Positions 9,035 to 18,089 of a DNA stretch of 64,000 nucleotides are shown here, piece after piece; the stretch's first letter is position 1, and the number at the start of each line of letters is the position of its first letter. This stretch comes from Sphingomonas sp. IC081 (lineage in GTDB: Bacteria; Pseudomonadota; Alphaproteobacteria; Sphingomonadales; Sphingomonadaceae). The DNA lies in contig NZ_CP029761.1 of the NCBI RefSeq assembly GCF_006874585.1, forward strand, positions 1,561,001 through 1,625,000. Reading direction: 5' to 3'. The notes under the pieces were generated by a model, which was not told the origin of the DNA, did not search any database, and saw only the letters and a list, made by a program, of their open reading frames with translations. The position numbers and the translations under genes are program-made.

Positions 9035-10327
9035 CTATTTTTCGAGTACCCCCGCCTTCATCACGTGCGAAACCTTCTCCAGCACGCTCACATCGCGCAA
9101 GGGGTCACCCTCGACCGCGATCATGTCGGCATATTTGCCGAGCGCGATGGAGCCCAGTTCGCTCTCATGGCCGATCAGCGTCGCCGCATCGATGGTGGCC
9201 GAACGGATCGCCTGCATCGGCGTCATCCCGTATTTCACCATGTAGGCGAACTGGCGCGCGTTGAGGCCGTGCGGATAGACGCCCGCGTCGGTGCCGAAAC
9301 CGAGCTTCACGCCCATCTTCACGGCTTTCTCGAAGCCGTCGCGCTGGGTCTGGGTGGTCTCCCGGTTCTTGCGCAAGTACTCGGCGGGCCAGCCTTCCCT
9401 GGTGCCCTGCTGGTCGATCCAGTCACCATCGTAGATGTCCATGACCAGCCAGACGCCCGCGTCCCTGGCCATCCGGAGCCCCTCGTCGTCGATCAGGCTG
9501 GCATGTTCGATCGAGTGGACACCCGAGCGGATCGCCGCCTTGATTCCTTCCGCGCCGTGGGCATGGGCGGTGGCGTAGGAATGATGCTCCTTCGCGACCG
9601 CCACGGCGGCGCGCATCTCATCCTCGGTCAGTTCCACCTGGCCCGGTTCGGTGCCGATGGCGAGGACCGCGCCGGTGGCGATCATCTTGATGAAGTCGGC
9701 ACCGTGTTCGAACAGGAACTCGGTCTTGTCGTGGGCTTCCTGCGGATTACGGATCACGCCGTAGCGCATGTCAGAGGGAAGCTGGTCGTTGGGGATCACC
9801 CCGTTGAGTTCGCCGCCGCCGCCGGGCTTGGTGATGTAGGCACCCGCCACGAACATGCGCGGCCCCGACACGTAGCCGCGGGCAATGGCATCACGCAGGG
9901 CGACATCGGTCAGGCCGCGATAGGTGCCGACATCGCGCACCGTGGTGAAGCCCGCCTCCAGCGTGACCTTGGCATTATGCGCGCCGATCAGCGCGGTAAG
10001 CTGGGGCGAAGTCCGGTAGGGCGCGGCGACATCCGCGCTCTGTCCGGCATCGGCAAGATGGGTGTGCAGGTCGATCAGGCCCGGCAGCACCGTGTAGTTC
10101 GACCAATCCACTTCCCGCGCCCCCGAAGGCGTCTTGCCGCAGGCGTCGACGCGGGTGACGCGGCCATCGGTCACCGTCACGCACTGGCCGGTGCGGGTGG
10201 TCTGGTAATCGACGTCGATCAGCCGGCCCGCCCGCACATAGAGCGTTTCCGCCATGGCGGGCGCTGCCAGCACGCCCGCCACCATTGCCGCCAGAAGCGC
10301 CCCCCGCTTCGCCCCGTTCGTGCTCAC
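9035..10327 (-). CDS. Exported amidohydrolase, imidazolonepropionase/prolidase-like
   Basis: 430 residues. After a cleavable signal peptide (ALLAAMVAGVLAAPAMAE) comes a metal-dependent amidohydrolase domain. The HxH motif is GLIDLHTHLAD, a likely carboxylated lysine is in FIKMIATGA, further ligands are in ATAHAHG and SIEHAS, and the catalytic Asp is in FGTDAG. Members of this branch hydrolyse Xaa-Pro or Xaa-Arg dipeptides or related amides. The GTG start at 10327 overlaps the M20 peptidase stop (GTGA), so I prefer it to an upstream start that would lie inside that gene. The pairing with an M20 peptidase supports a role in peptide breakdown in the periplasm. Confidence 0.87.
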   Translation of the reverse strand: MSTNGAKRGALLAAMVAGVLAAPAMAETLYVRAGRLIDVDYQTTRTGQCVTVTDGRVTRVDACGKTPSGAREVDWSNYTVLPGLIDLHTHLADAGQSADVAAPYRTSPQLTALIGAHNAKVTLEAGFTTVRDVGTYRGLTDVALRDAIARGYVSGPRMFVAGAYITKPGGGGELNGVIPNDQLPSDMRYGVIRNPQEAHDKTEFLFEHGADFIKMIATGAVLAIGTEPGQVELTEDEMRAAVAVAKEHHSYATAHAHGAEGIKAAIRSGVHSIEHASLIDDEGLRMARDAGVWLVMDIYDGDWIDQQGTREGWPAEYLRKNRETTQTQRDGFEKAVKMGVKLGFGTDAGVYPHGLNARQFAYMVKYGMTPMQAIRSATIDAATLIGHESELGSIALGKYADMIAVEGDPLRDVSVLEKVSHVMKAGVLEK

Positions 10328-11739
10328 TTGCTCGCGAGGTCCTTGTACATCGAGAGGTAGTAGGTGATGCCCGGACGGATGTTGACCAGCGAGACACGCT
10401 CGTTGAGGCCGTGCGCGAACTCGTCGGAATCCTTCATCATCGATGCACTGGCGCCGTAGCTCGGCACGCCGATCGCGCGGTACCACATCGAATCCGACGC
10501 GCCCGAGGCCTGCGCCGGAATGATCGGCACCGGCCCCCAGGCCGCCGTCACCGCCTTGCGCGCGGCCGCGACAAAATCGGGCCGCATCGGCGAGGCCGGG
10601 GCCATGGTGGAATCGTCACCCGTCACGTCGCTGAACTTGGCGGCGGGCATGGCGGCCACCTTCTCCAGTTCGGCCATGATCTCTTCGCGGGTGTGGCCGG
10701 GGAAGATGCGGCAGTTGATGTTGGCGGTGGCGCGCTGCGGCAGGGCATTGCGGGCATGGCCGCCCGAGAGCATCGTCGGCACGCAGGTCGTGCTCACACG
10801 GCCCACGGTGGCCGGATCGGCGCGCAATACGGCGAGCGCGGCGGGATCGTTGGGGTTGGCGGCAAAGTCGCGCATCGCCTTGGCCTTCCTGGGATCGGCC
10901 TCCAGCTTGGCGGCCTCGGTCCAGTAGGCGCGGGTGACGTCGTTGAGTTCGGGCTTGAACGTGTAGGCGCCGATGCGGGCCAGCACTTCGGAAAGCTGGA
11001 CGATGGCGTTGTCCGGGCGCGGCGCGGAGCTGTGGCCGCCGGGATTGGTAACCTCGATCTGGTAATCGATGTAGGTCTTCTCGGCGCCCTGCCAGGTCCA
11101 GTAGAGCGGCTTGCCGGTCTCTTCCGACAGGGTACCCGAGGCGCCGTCGACGTTAAGCACGAGTTCGGCGTTCCTGAGCTTCTCGGCAATCAGCTTGGAG
11201 GTCGCCATCGAGGTTTCCTCGTCGCCCGAATAGGCGATCACCAGCGAGCGCCGGGGTTTGAAGCCTTCCTTGCGCAGCTGGATCATCGATTCCATCGCCA
11301 GCACCGCCTCGAACTTGGTGTCGCTGGCGCCGCGTCCGAAGAGGTAACCGTTCTCCACCACCGGGGTGAAGGGATCGCGCTGCCAGTCGGCAGGCTTGGC
11401 CTCAACCACGTCCATATGTGCGGAGACGACCAGCGGCTTGAGCGACGGGTCGCTGCCCTTCCAGGTGGCGATCAGGTAGGCGGTGTCCTTGTAGGGCACG
11501 ATCTCGATGTCGGAGGCGCTCCAGCCCGCTTCGACCAGACGCTGCTTGAACAGTTCGGCCACTTGCGGGGTCTGGTTGCCCTCTCCTTCTACCGAGCGCA
11601 GGGCGATGGCCTTCTTGGCCATGTCGAGCACATGCGCTTCCGCATCGGGATAGGCCTTGGGAGCGGCCTCGGCGCTCGAAGCGCCCGACGCCAGCGCCAT
11701 GGCGCCGAGGGAAGCCACGGTAAGAAGGATATGCCTCAT
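10324..11739 (-). CDS. Exported M20/M28-type zinc peptidase
   Basis: 471 residues with a signal peptide (MRHILLTVASLGAMALASG, cleavage near AEA). The M20 metal and catalytic residues are visible: SAHMDVVE (His, then Asp), GASDTKFEA (bridging Asp), SGDEETS (catalytic Glu pair), LNVDGASG and a C-terminal His in EFAHGLNE. The dimerisation-domain motif NPGGHSSAPRPDNA is also present. It should release N- or C-terminal residues from short peptides in the periplasm. The ATG at 11739 was chosen because it begins the signal peptide. The gene is coupled by a 4-bp overlap to the amidohydrolase. Confidence 0.88.
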   Translation of the reverse strand: MRHILLTVASLGAMALASGASSAEAAPKAYPDAEAHVLDMAKKAIALRSVEGEGNQTPQVAELFKQRLVEAGWSASDIEIVPYKDTAYLIATWKGSDPSLKPLVVSAHMDVVEAKPADWQRDPFTPVVENGYLFGRGASDTKFEAVLAMESMIQLRKEGFKPRRSLVIAYSGDEETSMATSKLIAEKLRNAELVLNVDGASGTLSEETGKPLYWTWQGAEKTYIDYQIEVTNPGGHSSAPRPDNAIVQLSEVLARIGAYTFKPELNDVTRAYWTEAAKLEADPRKAKAMRDFAANPNDPAALAVLRADPATVGRVSTTCVPTMLSGGHARNALPQRATANINCRIFPGHTREEIMAELEKVAAMPAAKFSDVTGDDSTMAPASPMRPDFVAAARKAVTAAWGPVPIIPAQASGASDSMWYRAIGVPSYGASASMMKDSDEFAHGLNERVSLVNIRPGITYYLSMYKDLASK

Positions 11740-11885
11740 GAAAATTGCCCTGCCCTGTAATGCGATCTGGCCCGAAGGTTCTTGCTGAACGGGGCCGGAA
11801 AGAATCGGTCCCGAAGCGGGCACTCTGTCGCATTCGCAGGGGCGGCGCACCTGTTTTGGTGCGCCGCCAGACACTTCATTGAAAT

Positions 11886-13568
11886 TTACGCGATGTCGAG
11901 CGCGCCGGTCAGGTCTCCGGGGGCGACACCGCCGGCTGCCAGCATCGCATCCTCGCGCATCTTCAGGCCTTCGAGCTTCTCCAGTCCGAAGCGGCGCGTG
12001 AGGAAGCGGGCGATGGAGCCGGTGTCGTAGATCGTGTGGTCCACCGCGCCCTTCTTGGCATGGGGCGAGACGATCACCGCGGGGATGCGCGTGCCGGGGC
12101 CCCAGCGGTCGCCCTTCGGCGGGGCGACGTGGTCCCACCAGCCGCCGTTCTCGTCGAAAGTCACGACGATCAGCATCTTCTCCCACTGCGGGCTGGCGCG
12201 CAGGGTATCGATGACGGCGGCGATATGGCGGTCGCCAGCATCGATGTCCGAATAGCCGGCGTGCATGTTGAGATTGCCCTGCGGCTTGTAATAGCTGACC
12301 GCAGGCAGCTTGCCCGCCTCGGCATCGGCCAGGAACCTGTTGGTGCGCGCGGTGCTGCCCTCGCCGCCGTCCCGCAGGAACCTTGCGCGGTCGGCGGTGC
12401 CGGGGGCGAAGCGATCATAATAGTTGAACGGCTGGTGGTGCGGCTGGAAGTTCGGACGCGAGGGGGTGGAGGTGTCGTTCATCCGCCCTTCGAGCGCCGC
12501 GTTCCATCCGCCCGCGTACCAGGCCCAGTCCACGCCCTTGGCGCTGAGCATGTCGCCGATGGTCTTGTGCCGCTGCGGCACCAGCGTGCTGGCGCTTTCG
12601 GCATTGGCGTAGCCGGGCTTCTCGGGGTCCAGTTCATAGGTCGGCGCGTAAGGCGGCAGCATCGTGTTGACCGCCCAGAAGTCCGGCGAAAGCGTGCTGG
12701 GGCCGAATACGGCCGGGCCGTCGAGCGCGCTGGCCGGGGTCTTGGGGTCCGGCTTCAGGCGCGTGCCCTTGGGGTCGCCGCCTTCCAGTCTGGCGATCTT
12801 CCTGGCGGACGGGCTCTTGTCCGCATCGGGATAGAACGGCGGCTGCGCGGCGATCAGGTACTGGTGGTTGAGGAACGAGCCACCGAACGCACCCATGAAG
12901 AAGTTGTCGCAGAGCGTGAACTCGCGCGCGATCTGCCACAGGCGAAGCTGGGCGCGCATGTCGCCGTAGTGGCCCATGACCAGCGCGCCGCTGTCCCCCC
13001 AGGCGACGAACTGGTCGTTGGCGCCGCCGTTGATCTGCATCTGGTTGTGGTAGAAGGCATGGACCAGATCCCGGGTGACGAGGCCGTGCGGCAGCGGGTC
13101 GCCCTCGGGCGTCTTCAGCGCGAAAGGACCGTTCGGGATCGGCGCGAGGTCGTCCGGCCCGATCTGGTATTCGGCATGCTCGACAACCTGCCGGGTCGGC
13201 ACGAGGCCTTCCCAGATCTTCGGCAGCTTTTCCATGACCTTGCCGTCACGGTCGCGCTGGCGGGTACGCTCGGCGGGCACTTCGGACAGCGGCTGCTGGA
13301 GGCCGGGGAAGTCGGCGAAGAGATTGTTGAAGCTGCGGTTCTCCGCATAGATCACCACGACCGTATCGATCGCCGCGCGCAGCTTCGCATCGCTGACCGG
13401 GCGCGCGGACGATCCCCTGGCCGGTTTCGCCTCGGCCGTCTCGGCCGCGCCGCCAGCAACGGCGGCAGCGCCCAGCGCCGCGGCAAGCCCGCCGAGAAAA
13501 TCGCGGCGGTCGGGATTGCCGGACGCGGGTTTTGATGAGGGGGCCTCGGCAGGATCGAAATCGGACAT
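11886..13568 (-). CDS. Tat-exported phosphoesterase, AcpA/phospholipase C family
   Basis: 560 residues. A twin-arginine signal (RRDFLGGLAAALGAAAVAGG, about residues 21-40) directs folded export. The catalytic start motif is VIYAENRSFNNLF, and the metal site near the C-terminus includes FDENGGWWDHVAPP and PAVIVSPHAKKG, as in the AcpA/phospholipase C superfamily. It should cleave phosphate mono- or diesters outside the cytoplasm. Whether it acts as acid phosphatase or phospholipase cannot be told from sequence. It sits beside a PhoD-like phosphatase, which points to phosphate scavenging. A 146-bp gap separates it from the downstream M20 gene. Confidence 0.88.
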   Translation of the reverse strand: MSDFDPAEAPSSKPASGNPDRRDFLGGLAAALGAAAVAGGAAETAEAKPARGSSARPVSDAKLRAAIDTVVVIYAENRSFNNLFADFPGLQQPLSEVPAERTRQRDRDGKVMEKLPKIWEGLVPTRQVVEHAEYQIGPDDLAPIPNGPFALKTPEGDPLPHGLVTRDLVHAFYHNQMQINGGANDQFVAWGDSGALVMGHYGDMRAQLRLWQIAREFTLCDNFFMGAFGGSFLNHQYLIAAQPPFYPDADKSPSARKIARLEGGDPKGTRLKPDPKTPASALDGPAVFGPSTLSPDFWAVNTMLPPYAPTYELDPEKPGYANAESASTLVPQRHKTIGDMLSAKGVDWAWYAGGWNAALEGRMNDTSTPSRPNFQPHHQPFNYYDRFAPGTADRARFLRDGGEGSTARTNRFLADAEAGKLPAVSYYKPQGNLNMHAGYSDIDAGDRHIAAVIDTLRASPQWEKMLIVVTFDENGGWWDHVAPPKGDRWGPGTRIPAVIVSPHAKKGAVDHTIYDTGSIARFLTRRFGLEKLEGLKMREDAMLAAGGVAPGDLTGALDIA

Positions 13569-13662
13569 CGGGGGAGCCTCGAAAGGATTGGAAATCTGGC
13601 ACTCTGTGGGACGGTGATGCCCCCCGCGTCAACCGCCCCACCCATCAATTACGGAAAAGCAA

Positions 13663-15282
13663 TCAGGCCTTTGCGAAGCGGCGCTCGCCCCATTTGACGG
13701 CCAGCGTGGTGCTGTCCGTGTTAACCGTGGTGCGCCGGGCAATGGTCGACATGAAGTGCCAGGTGCCGCGCACCTGATCCGGCGTCACATCCAGCGAGAC
13801 ATAGCCCCGGCGGCTGACGTCGGTGAACGCCAGCCCGGGATTGGCCTGACGCATTGCCCCTGCCAGCGCCTGCGGTCCGGCGCCGGGAAGGTACGCCTCG
13901 TACCCCGGCGACGTGACCGAATGGCCCGCATATTCCACGCCCGCGGCAGCGCCGCCGAACGACAGTTCGTTACCCCAGGCATTGTGGCTGTCGCCCGAGA
14001 GCACGACGAGGTTGCAATCCGCCTCACGCGCGGCCTTGAGCAGACGCTCGCGCGCCGCCGGATAGCCGTCCCACGAATCCATGTTGAACGGCAGGCCGAC
14101 CCTGGCGGCCGCTGCTGCGGCCATGAGCGCGCCGCGAACCTTGGCGTCGCCGCCAGCCGGAACGAAATCGGCCAGCGCGGCGGGCGACTTGAGCGAGCCC
14201 ATGACGATCTGCTGCGCCAGGATCTGCCAGCGCTTGCCCGCCCTGGCCGATGCGGCGAAGCCCTTGTAGAGCCAGTCTTCCTGCACCCCGCCCATCAGCG
14301 TGCGCTCAGGCGCCATCCACGGACCGTCACGGAAAGCCAGCAGCGACTTGGCAACGTCCTGCTGCCCCTTGAAGGCATCACCGAGATCGAGTTGCTTCAT
14401 GCGCGCGGACACGCGCGTCTCGGGGCGGAACAGCGTCGCCAGCGAACCGATCTCGTAGCTGCCCCAATCGGCATCGGAAACCGGCATCCACTCACGGTAA
14501 GCCTTCTCCGCCGCTGCCTTGCGCACAGGCCACGGGCCTTCGGTCTCGCTCTGGTGGTTCTCGGCGCCGTCCTTGTAGGCGTCGTTGGCGAACTCGTGGT
14601 CGTCCCACTGTGCGATCATCGGGAAACGGGCGTGGAGCGCGCGCAGGTCGGGGTCGAGGCGGTAGCTGGCATAGCGCAGCCGGTAGTCGGCCAGACTGAC
14701 GATCTCGTTCGCCGGCTCGATCGCCCGGCCCGCCATCGGATGTGCGGGATATTCGCCCTGCTTGTATTCATAGAAATAGTCGCCGACGTGGACGACAAGG
14801 TCCAGATCCTCGCGCGCGGCGGCATGGGCATAGGCATTGAACCAGCCGAACGGCATGTTCGAGCAGGAGAACAGGCCGATGCCGAAGCGGCCCACCTCGC
14901 CCACCGGCAGGGTGCGGGTGCGGCCGACTTCGCTTTTGGTGCCGTCTGGCGCGATGAAGCGATAGAAGTACCACTTGCCCGGCTGCAGCCCGCCGACCAC
15001 CACTTTCGCGCAGTTGTCGCGCGCGGGGCTGGCGATCACCTCGCCGCCGCTGGCGACCTTGCGGAAGTCCCGGTCCTCGGCCAGTTCGCAGCGCAGTTTC
15101 GTCTCGCTGCTGCTGACGTAGCGAGTCCACAGCAGCACCGAATTGGCCGCCGGTTCGCCGCTGGCAACGCCGTGCGTAAAGCCCCGCGCAGTAAGGATCC
15201 GGGCAATGCCGGGCGTCGAAAGTGCGGCAAGACCGAAGGCGCCGGCCTTGATGAGAAGGCGGCGGTCGAGAGCGATGGTCAT
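13663..15282 (-). CDS. PhoD-like alkaline phosphatase
   Basis: 539 residues. The N-terminus (RRLLIKAGAFGLAALSTPG) is a Tat-type signal. An N-terminal fibronectin-like region (HGVASGEPAANSVLLWTRY) precedes the metallophosphatase core: FSCSNMPFGWFN, VHVGDYFYEYKQGEY, AQWDDHEFANDAY and LSGDSHNAW carry the Asp, Asn and His residues of the PhoD Fe/Ca site. It should remove phosphate from mono- and diesters in the periplasm. It is 23 bp from the upstream TonB receptor gene and on the same strand, so the receptor may import a phosphorylated ligand or its product. Confidence 0.9.
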   Translation of the reverse strand: MTIALDRRLLIKAGAFGLAALSTPGIARILTARGFTHGVASGEPAANSVLLWTRYVSSSETKLRCELAEDRDFRKVASGGEVIASPARDNCAKVVVGGLQPGKWYFYRFIAPDGTKSEVGRTRTLPVGEVGRFGIGLFSCSNMPFGWFNAYAHAAAREDLDLVVHVGDYFYEYKQGEYPAHPMAGRAIEPANEIVSLADYRLRYASYRLDPDLRALHARFPMIAQWDDHEFANDAYKDGAENHQSETEGPWPVRKAAAEKAYREWMPVSDADWGSYEIGSLATLFRPETRVSARMKQLDLGDAFKGQQDVAKSLLAFRDGPWMAPERTLMGGVQEDWLYKGFAASARAGKRWQILAQQIVMGSLKSPAALADFVPAGGDAKVRGALMAAAAAARVGLPFNMDSWDGYPAARERLLKAAREADCNLVVLSGDSHNAWGNELSFGGAAAGVEYAGHSVTSPGYEAYLPGAGPQALAGAMRQANPGLAFTDVSRRGYVSLDVTPDQVRGTWHFMSTIARRTTVNTDSTTLAVKWGERRFAKA

Positions 15283-15305
15283 GGGATCGTCCTGTCGTCG
15301 GAAGG

Positions 15306-17603
15306 TCAGTAGCGCGCGGTGAACTCGATACCGTACGTGCGCGGTTCGGCCGGGATGTAGGTCGCATGGCCGAAGGACCCGCCGGTGTTTCCGGCATCGA
15401 GCAGGTACTTCTCGTTGCCCAGATTGCGGGCGTATCCGGCGATCTGGAACTTACCGTTCATCAGCGAAACGCCGCCGCGCAGGTTCACCAGCGTCACCGG
15501 ATCCTGGCTGATCGCCTCGCTGTTCGGGATCTCGAAGTAGATCTTGCTGCGGTAGGTCACGCTAGGCGTCAGGAACACGCTGGTGTTCTCGGTGACCGGC
15601 ACATTCAGGTTGAAGCCCGCCGCCCACTGCCACTTGGGCTGGAGACGGAACTGGTCGCCCGCATAGACCCCGTTCGAGGCATTGTCGTCGATACCGCCGC
15701 TGATGAAGCCGACATTGCCGAAAGCGCTCAGCCAGGTGGTGAGCTTTGCCTCGAGCTCGGCTTCCACGCCAAGGTTCGATGCCGAACCGGCGCTGCGGGT
15801 AACGCTTTGCCCGTTCTCGGTCACCGTGACCTGGAAGTTGCTGTAGTCGTCGTAATAGACGCCCAGCGAGCCGGAGAAGATACCGACCGAGCCCTTGATG
15901 CCCGCTTCATAGTTCCACACCGTCTCCGCCTTGATCAGGTCCAGATCGGCAACCGGACCGGCCGCCGCCGAAAGCTGCACCACCGGCGAGCGGCGGCCCT
16001 CGGAGATCGTGGCGTAGACGTTGACGTTCGGCGTGAGGTGATAGAGCGCGTTGAAGCGCGGCAGCACCGCCGCGAAGGAGCGCTGGGCGGAGTAGGTCTC
16101 GCCATCGGTATCGACGAGCGGCAGCAGCGGCTGGCCATAGACCGGGGCATCGGGCTGATAGGCCGAATAGCCCGAGCGGCGCTTCTCGATCAGCACGCGC
16201 GCACCGGCGGTCAGTTCCAGTTGCGGCACCGGCTTGTAGGTGACGTCACCGAACATCGACCATGACTGGTTGCGCCCCTTGTTCTCGTACCAGCTGGAGT
16301 AGGGAACCGCGCTATAGGCACCGCTCGTCAGGTACGATGTCGCCAGTGCGCCTGTCGCCACGTTGGAAGAGTTCACGCAGCCCAGCGACGGGATCAGGTT
16401 CGCCGTGCACTGCAGGTAGGTGCCCACTTCCGAGGAGAACGGCACGTACTGGGAGCTGTCCTCGATGAAGTAGTTCCATCCGAACGAGGCGCGCCACTGG
16501 TCGTCGCTATAGGTGAAACGGCCCTCGTGGCTGGCCTGCCAGCCCTTGGCGTGTTCGGCGAATTCGAGATACCAGGCGGCCGAGCCGTCCGCATCGAAGA
16601 CTTCGAGGGCGTCGAAGTGGCGATAGCCGTTGACGGTGGTGAAGTTCCAGCCGTCCGCGAAGTCCCAGCTGGTCGTGAAATTCACGTCGTAGACGTCACG
16701 GTTGAGGCCCAGCTTGTCGCTACCCAGCACTTCAGCGGAATAGGGAGAGCCGCCGAGGTAGGCCGCGCCGTAGAGCCCGTCGACCGAAGTCGAGCCGAGG
16801 TCCTTCGACAGGAACGGCGTACCCGTGTTGCGCTGGCGGTCGTAAGTGAAGACAAGGTCGGCGGTGAAATCGCTGCTCGGCGTGAAGCGCAGCGATCCGC
16901 GCAGGCCAAGCTGGTCCTGCCCGTAGAGATCGTCCTGATCGGGCGCGAGGTTCTTCACGTAGCCGTCGCGCTTCTTCCACTGCCAGGCCACGCGGCCGGC
17001 GATCACGTCGTTACCCGCGTTCACGAAACCTTCGACGCGGTAGGCGTTCAGGTTGCCATAGCCGCCGGTCACTTCGGCCGAGACACCCGGCTGAGGCTTG
17101 GCCGATACAAGGCTGATCGCGCCGATCGTGGCGGCGGTGCCGAACAAGGTCGCCTGCGGGCCCTTCACCACTTCGATGCGCTCAAGGTCGTAGTTGCCCT
17201 GATAGGCCCCGCGCGAGCGCGAGATGTCGACGCCGTTGTAATAGAGCGTCACGCGCGGCCCCTGCTGGGCCGAGCCGCTGTCCGAGGTGATGCCGCGGAT
17301 CACGAAGCCGGGGTTGTTGGCGCTCTGCACCTGGATGTTGAGCCCGGGGATATAGGCCGAGAGTTCGCCGATGTCGGTCACGCCCAGTTCGCGCATGCGC
17401 TCGCCGCTGGCGACCGAGAGGGTGATCGGCACATCGACCGCGCGCTGCTCGACCTTCTGGGCGGTGACGACGATCTGGTTGGAATCGTCAATATCGGCAG
17501 CGCCCGAGGCGGCAGCCCCGGCCTCGTCGGCGTAAGCAGCCACCGGGATCCCCGCCAGCGCCGTGCCGACCATCAGCGTCTTGATGCAAATACCGAATTT
17601 CAT
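15306..17603 (-). CDS. TonB-dependent outer-membrane receptor
   Basis: 765 residues. The start at 17603 is supported by an AGGGGAAA ribosome-binding site and gives a normal signal peptide (MKFGICIKTLMVGTALAGIP). The TonB box and plug start at NQIVVTAQKVEQRAVDVPIT. The plug continues through ELSAYIPGLNIQVQSANNPG and RIEVVKGPQATLFGTAATIG, and the barrel ends in EPRTYGIEFTARY. It heads the minus-strand set PhoD, AcpA, M20 peptidase and amidohydrolase, so its ligand may be an organophosphate or peptide-like compound; that is inference from neighbours. Confidence 0.9.
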   Translation of the reverse strand: MKFGICIKTLMVGTALAGIPVAAYADEAGAAASGAADIDDSNQIVVTAQKVEQRAVDVPITLSVASGERMRELGVTDIGELSAYIPGLNIQVQSANNPGFVIRGITSDSGSAQQGPRVTLYYNGVDISRSRGAYQGNYDLERIEVVKGPQATLFGTAATIGAISLVSAKPQPGVSAEVTGGYGNLNAYRVEGFVNAGNDVIAGRVAWQWKKRDGYVKNLAPDQDDLYGQDQLGLRGSLRFTPSSDFTADLVFTYDRQRNTGTPFLSKDLGSTSVDGLYGAAYLGGSPYSAEVLGSDKLGLNRDVYDVNFTTSWDFADGWNFTTVNGYRHFDALEVFDADGSAAWYLEFAEHAKGWQASHEGRFTYSDDQWRASFGWNYFIEDSSQYVPFSSEVGTYLQCTANLIPSLGCVNSSNVATGALATSYLTSGAYSAVPYSSWYENKGRNQSWSMFGDVTYKPVPQLELTAGARVLIEKRRSGYSAYQPDAPVYGQPLLPLVDTDGETYSAQRSFAAVLPRFNALYHLTPNVNVYATISEGRRSPVVQLSAAAGPVADLDLIKAETVWNYEAGIKGSVGIFSGSLGVYYDDYSNFQVTVTENGQSVTRSAGSASNLGVEAELEAKLTTWLSAFGNVGFISGGIDDNASNGVYAGDQFRLQPKWQWAAGFNLNVPVTENTSVFLTPSVTYRSKIYFEIPNSEAISQDPVTLVNLRGGVSLMNGKFQIAGYARNLGNEKYLLDAGNTGGSFGHATYIPAEPRTYGIEFTARY

Positions 17604-17696
17604 TGCCGTTTCCCCTGCGCCCACGAGCGTATGTCGTGGCGGGGCGTTAACGGCTTCAGATGAAGCTTCAATGGCGATTTGTTGCAGCAGCCGCAA

Positions 17697-18089
17697 TCAT
17701 GCGTGGGCGCTGCGCAATTTCTCCCCTCCCGCAACCGGCAAGCCAAGCCGCCGAACCGCCTGCTTCATGGCCACCCGGCCCTGCAGGCGCGCCGTGATGC
17801 ACGCGAGCCCCGCTTCCGCGTCGGCCTGCCGGCCGCAGACAAAGATGTCCACGGCGGCCACGCCGTGCTCCGGCCAGGTGTGGATCGAAATGTGCGATTC
17901 GGCCAGCAGCGCCACCCCCGTCACCCCCATGCCCGGCCCGAAGTGGTGGAGCCGCACGTCGAGCACGGTGGCATGCGCGGCCTCCGCCGCCTCGCGCAGC
18001 GCTGCCTCGACCCGCGCGAGATCACCAAGGCCCTGGCACTCCGCAAGGTCGGCGATGAGGTGCAGGCTGCTATCGGGTTGATGCGCCAT
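17697..18089 (-). CDS. speD: S-adenosylmethionine decarboxylase proenzyme
   Basis: 130 residues, the length of the short bacterial/archaeal SpeD class. The self-cleavage and active-site motif is intact: LLAESHISIHTWPEHG contains the Glu-Ser pair at which the chain splits to form the pyruvoyl cofactor, and DIFVCG holds the catalytic Cys. HLIADLAEC is the family N-terminus. It makes decarboxylated SAM, the aminopropyl donor for spermidine synthesis. Its start shares one base with the stop of the upstream FAD oxidase gene, and it is the last gene of the polyamine/DUF350/DUF4178 operon. Confidence 0.93.
   Translation of the reverse strand: MAHQPDSSLHLIADLAECQGLGDLARVEAALREAAEAAHATVLDVRLHHFGPGMGVTGVALLAESHISIHTWPEHGVAAVDIFVCGRQADAEAGLACITARLQGRVAMKQAVRRLGLPVAGGEKLRSAHA

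Noticed and set aside
12036..13535. 499-codon plus-strand frame inside the AcpA-like gene
   Set aside because: Antisense shadow of a gene with clear catalytic motifs and a Tat signal.
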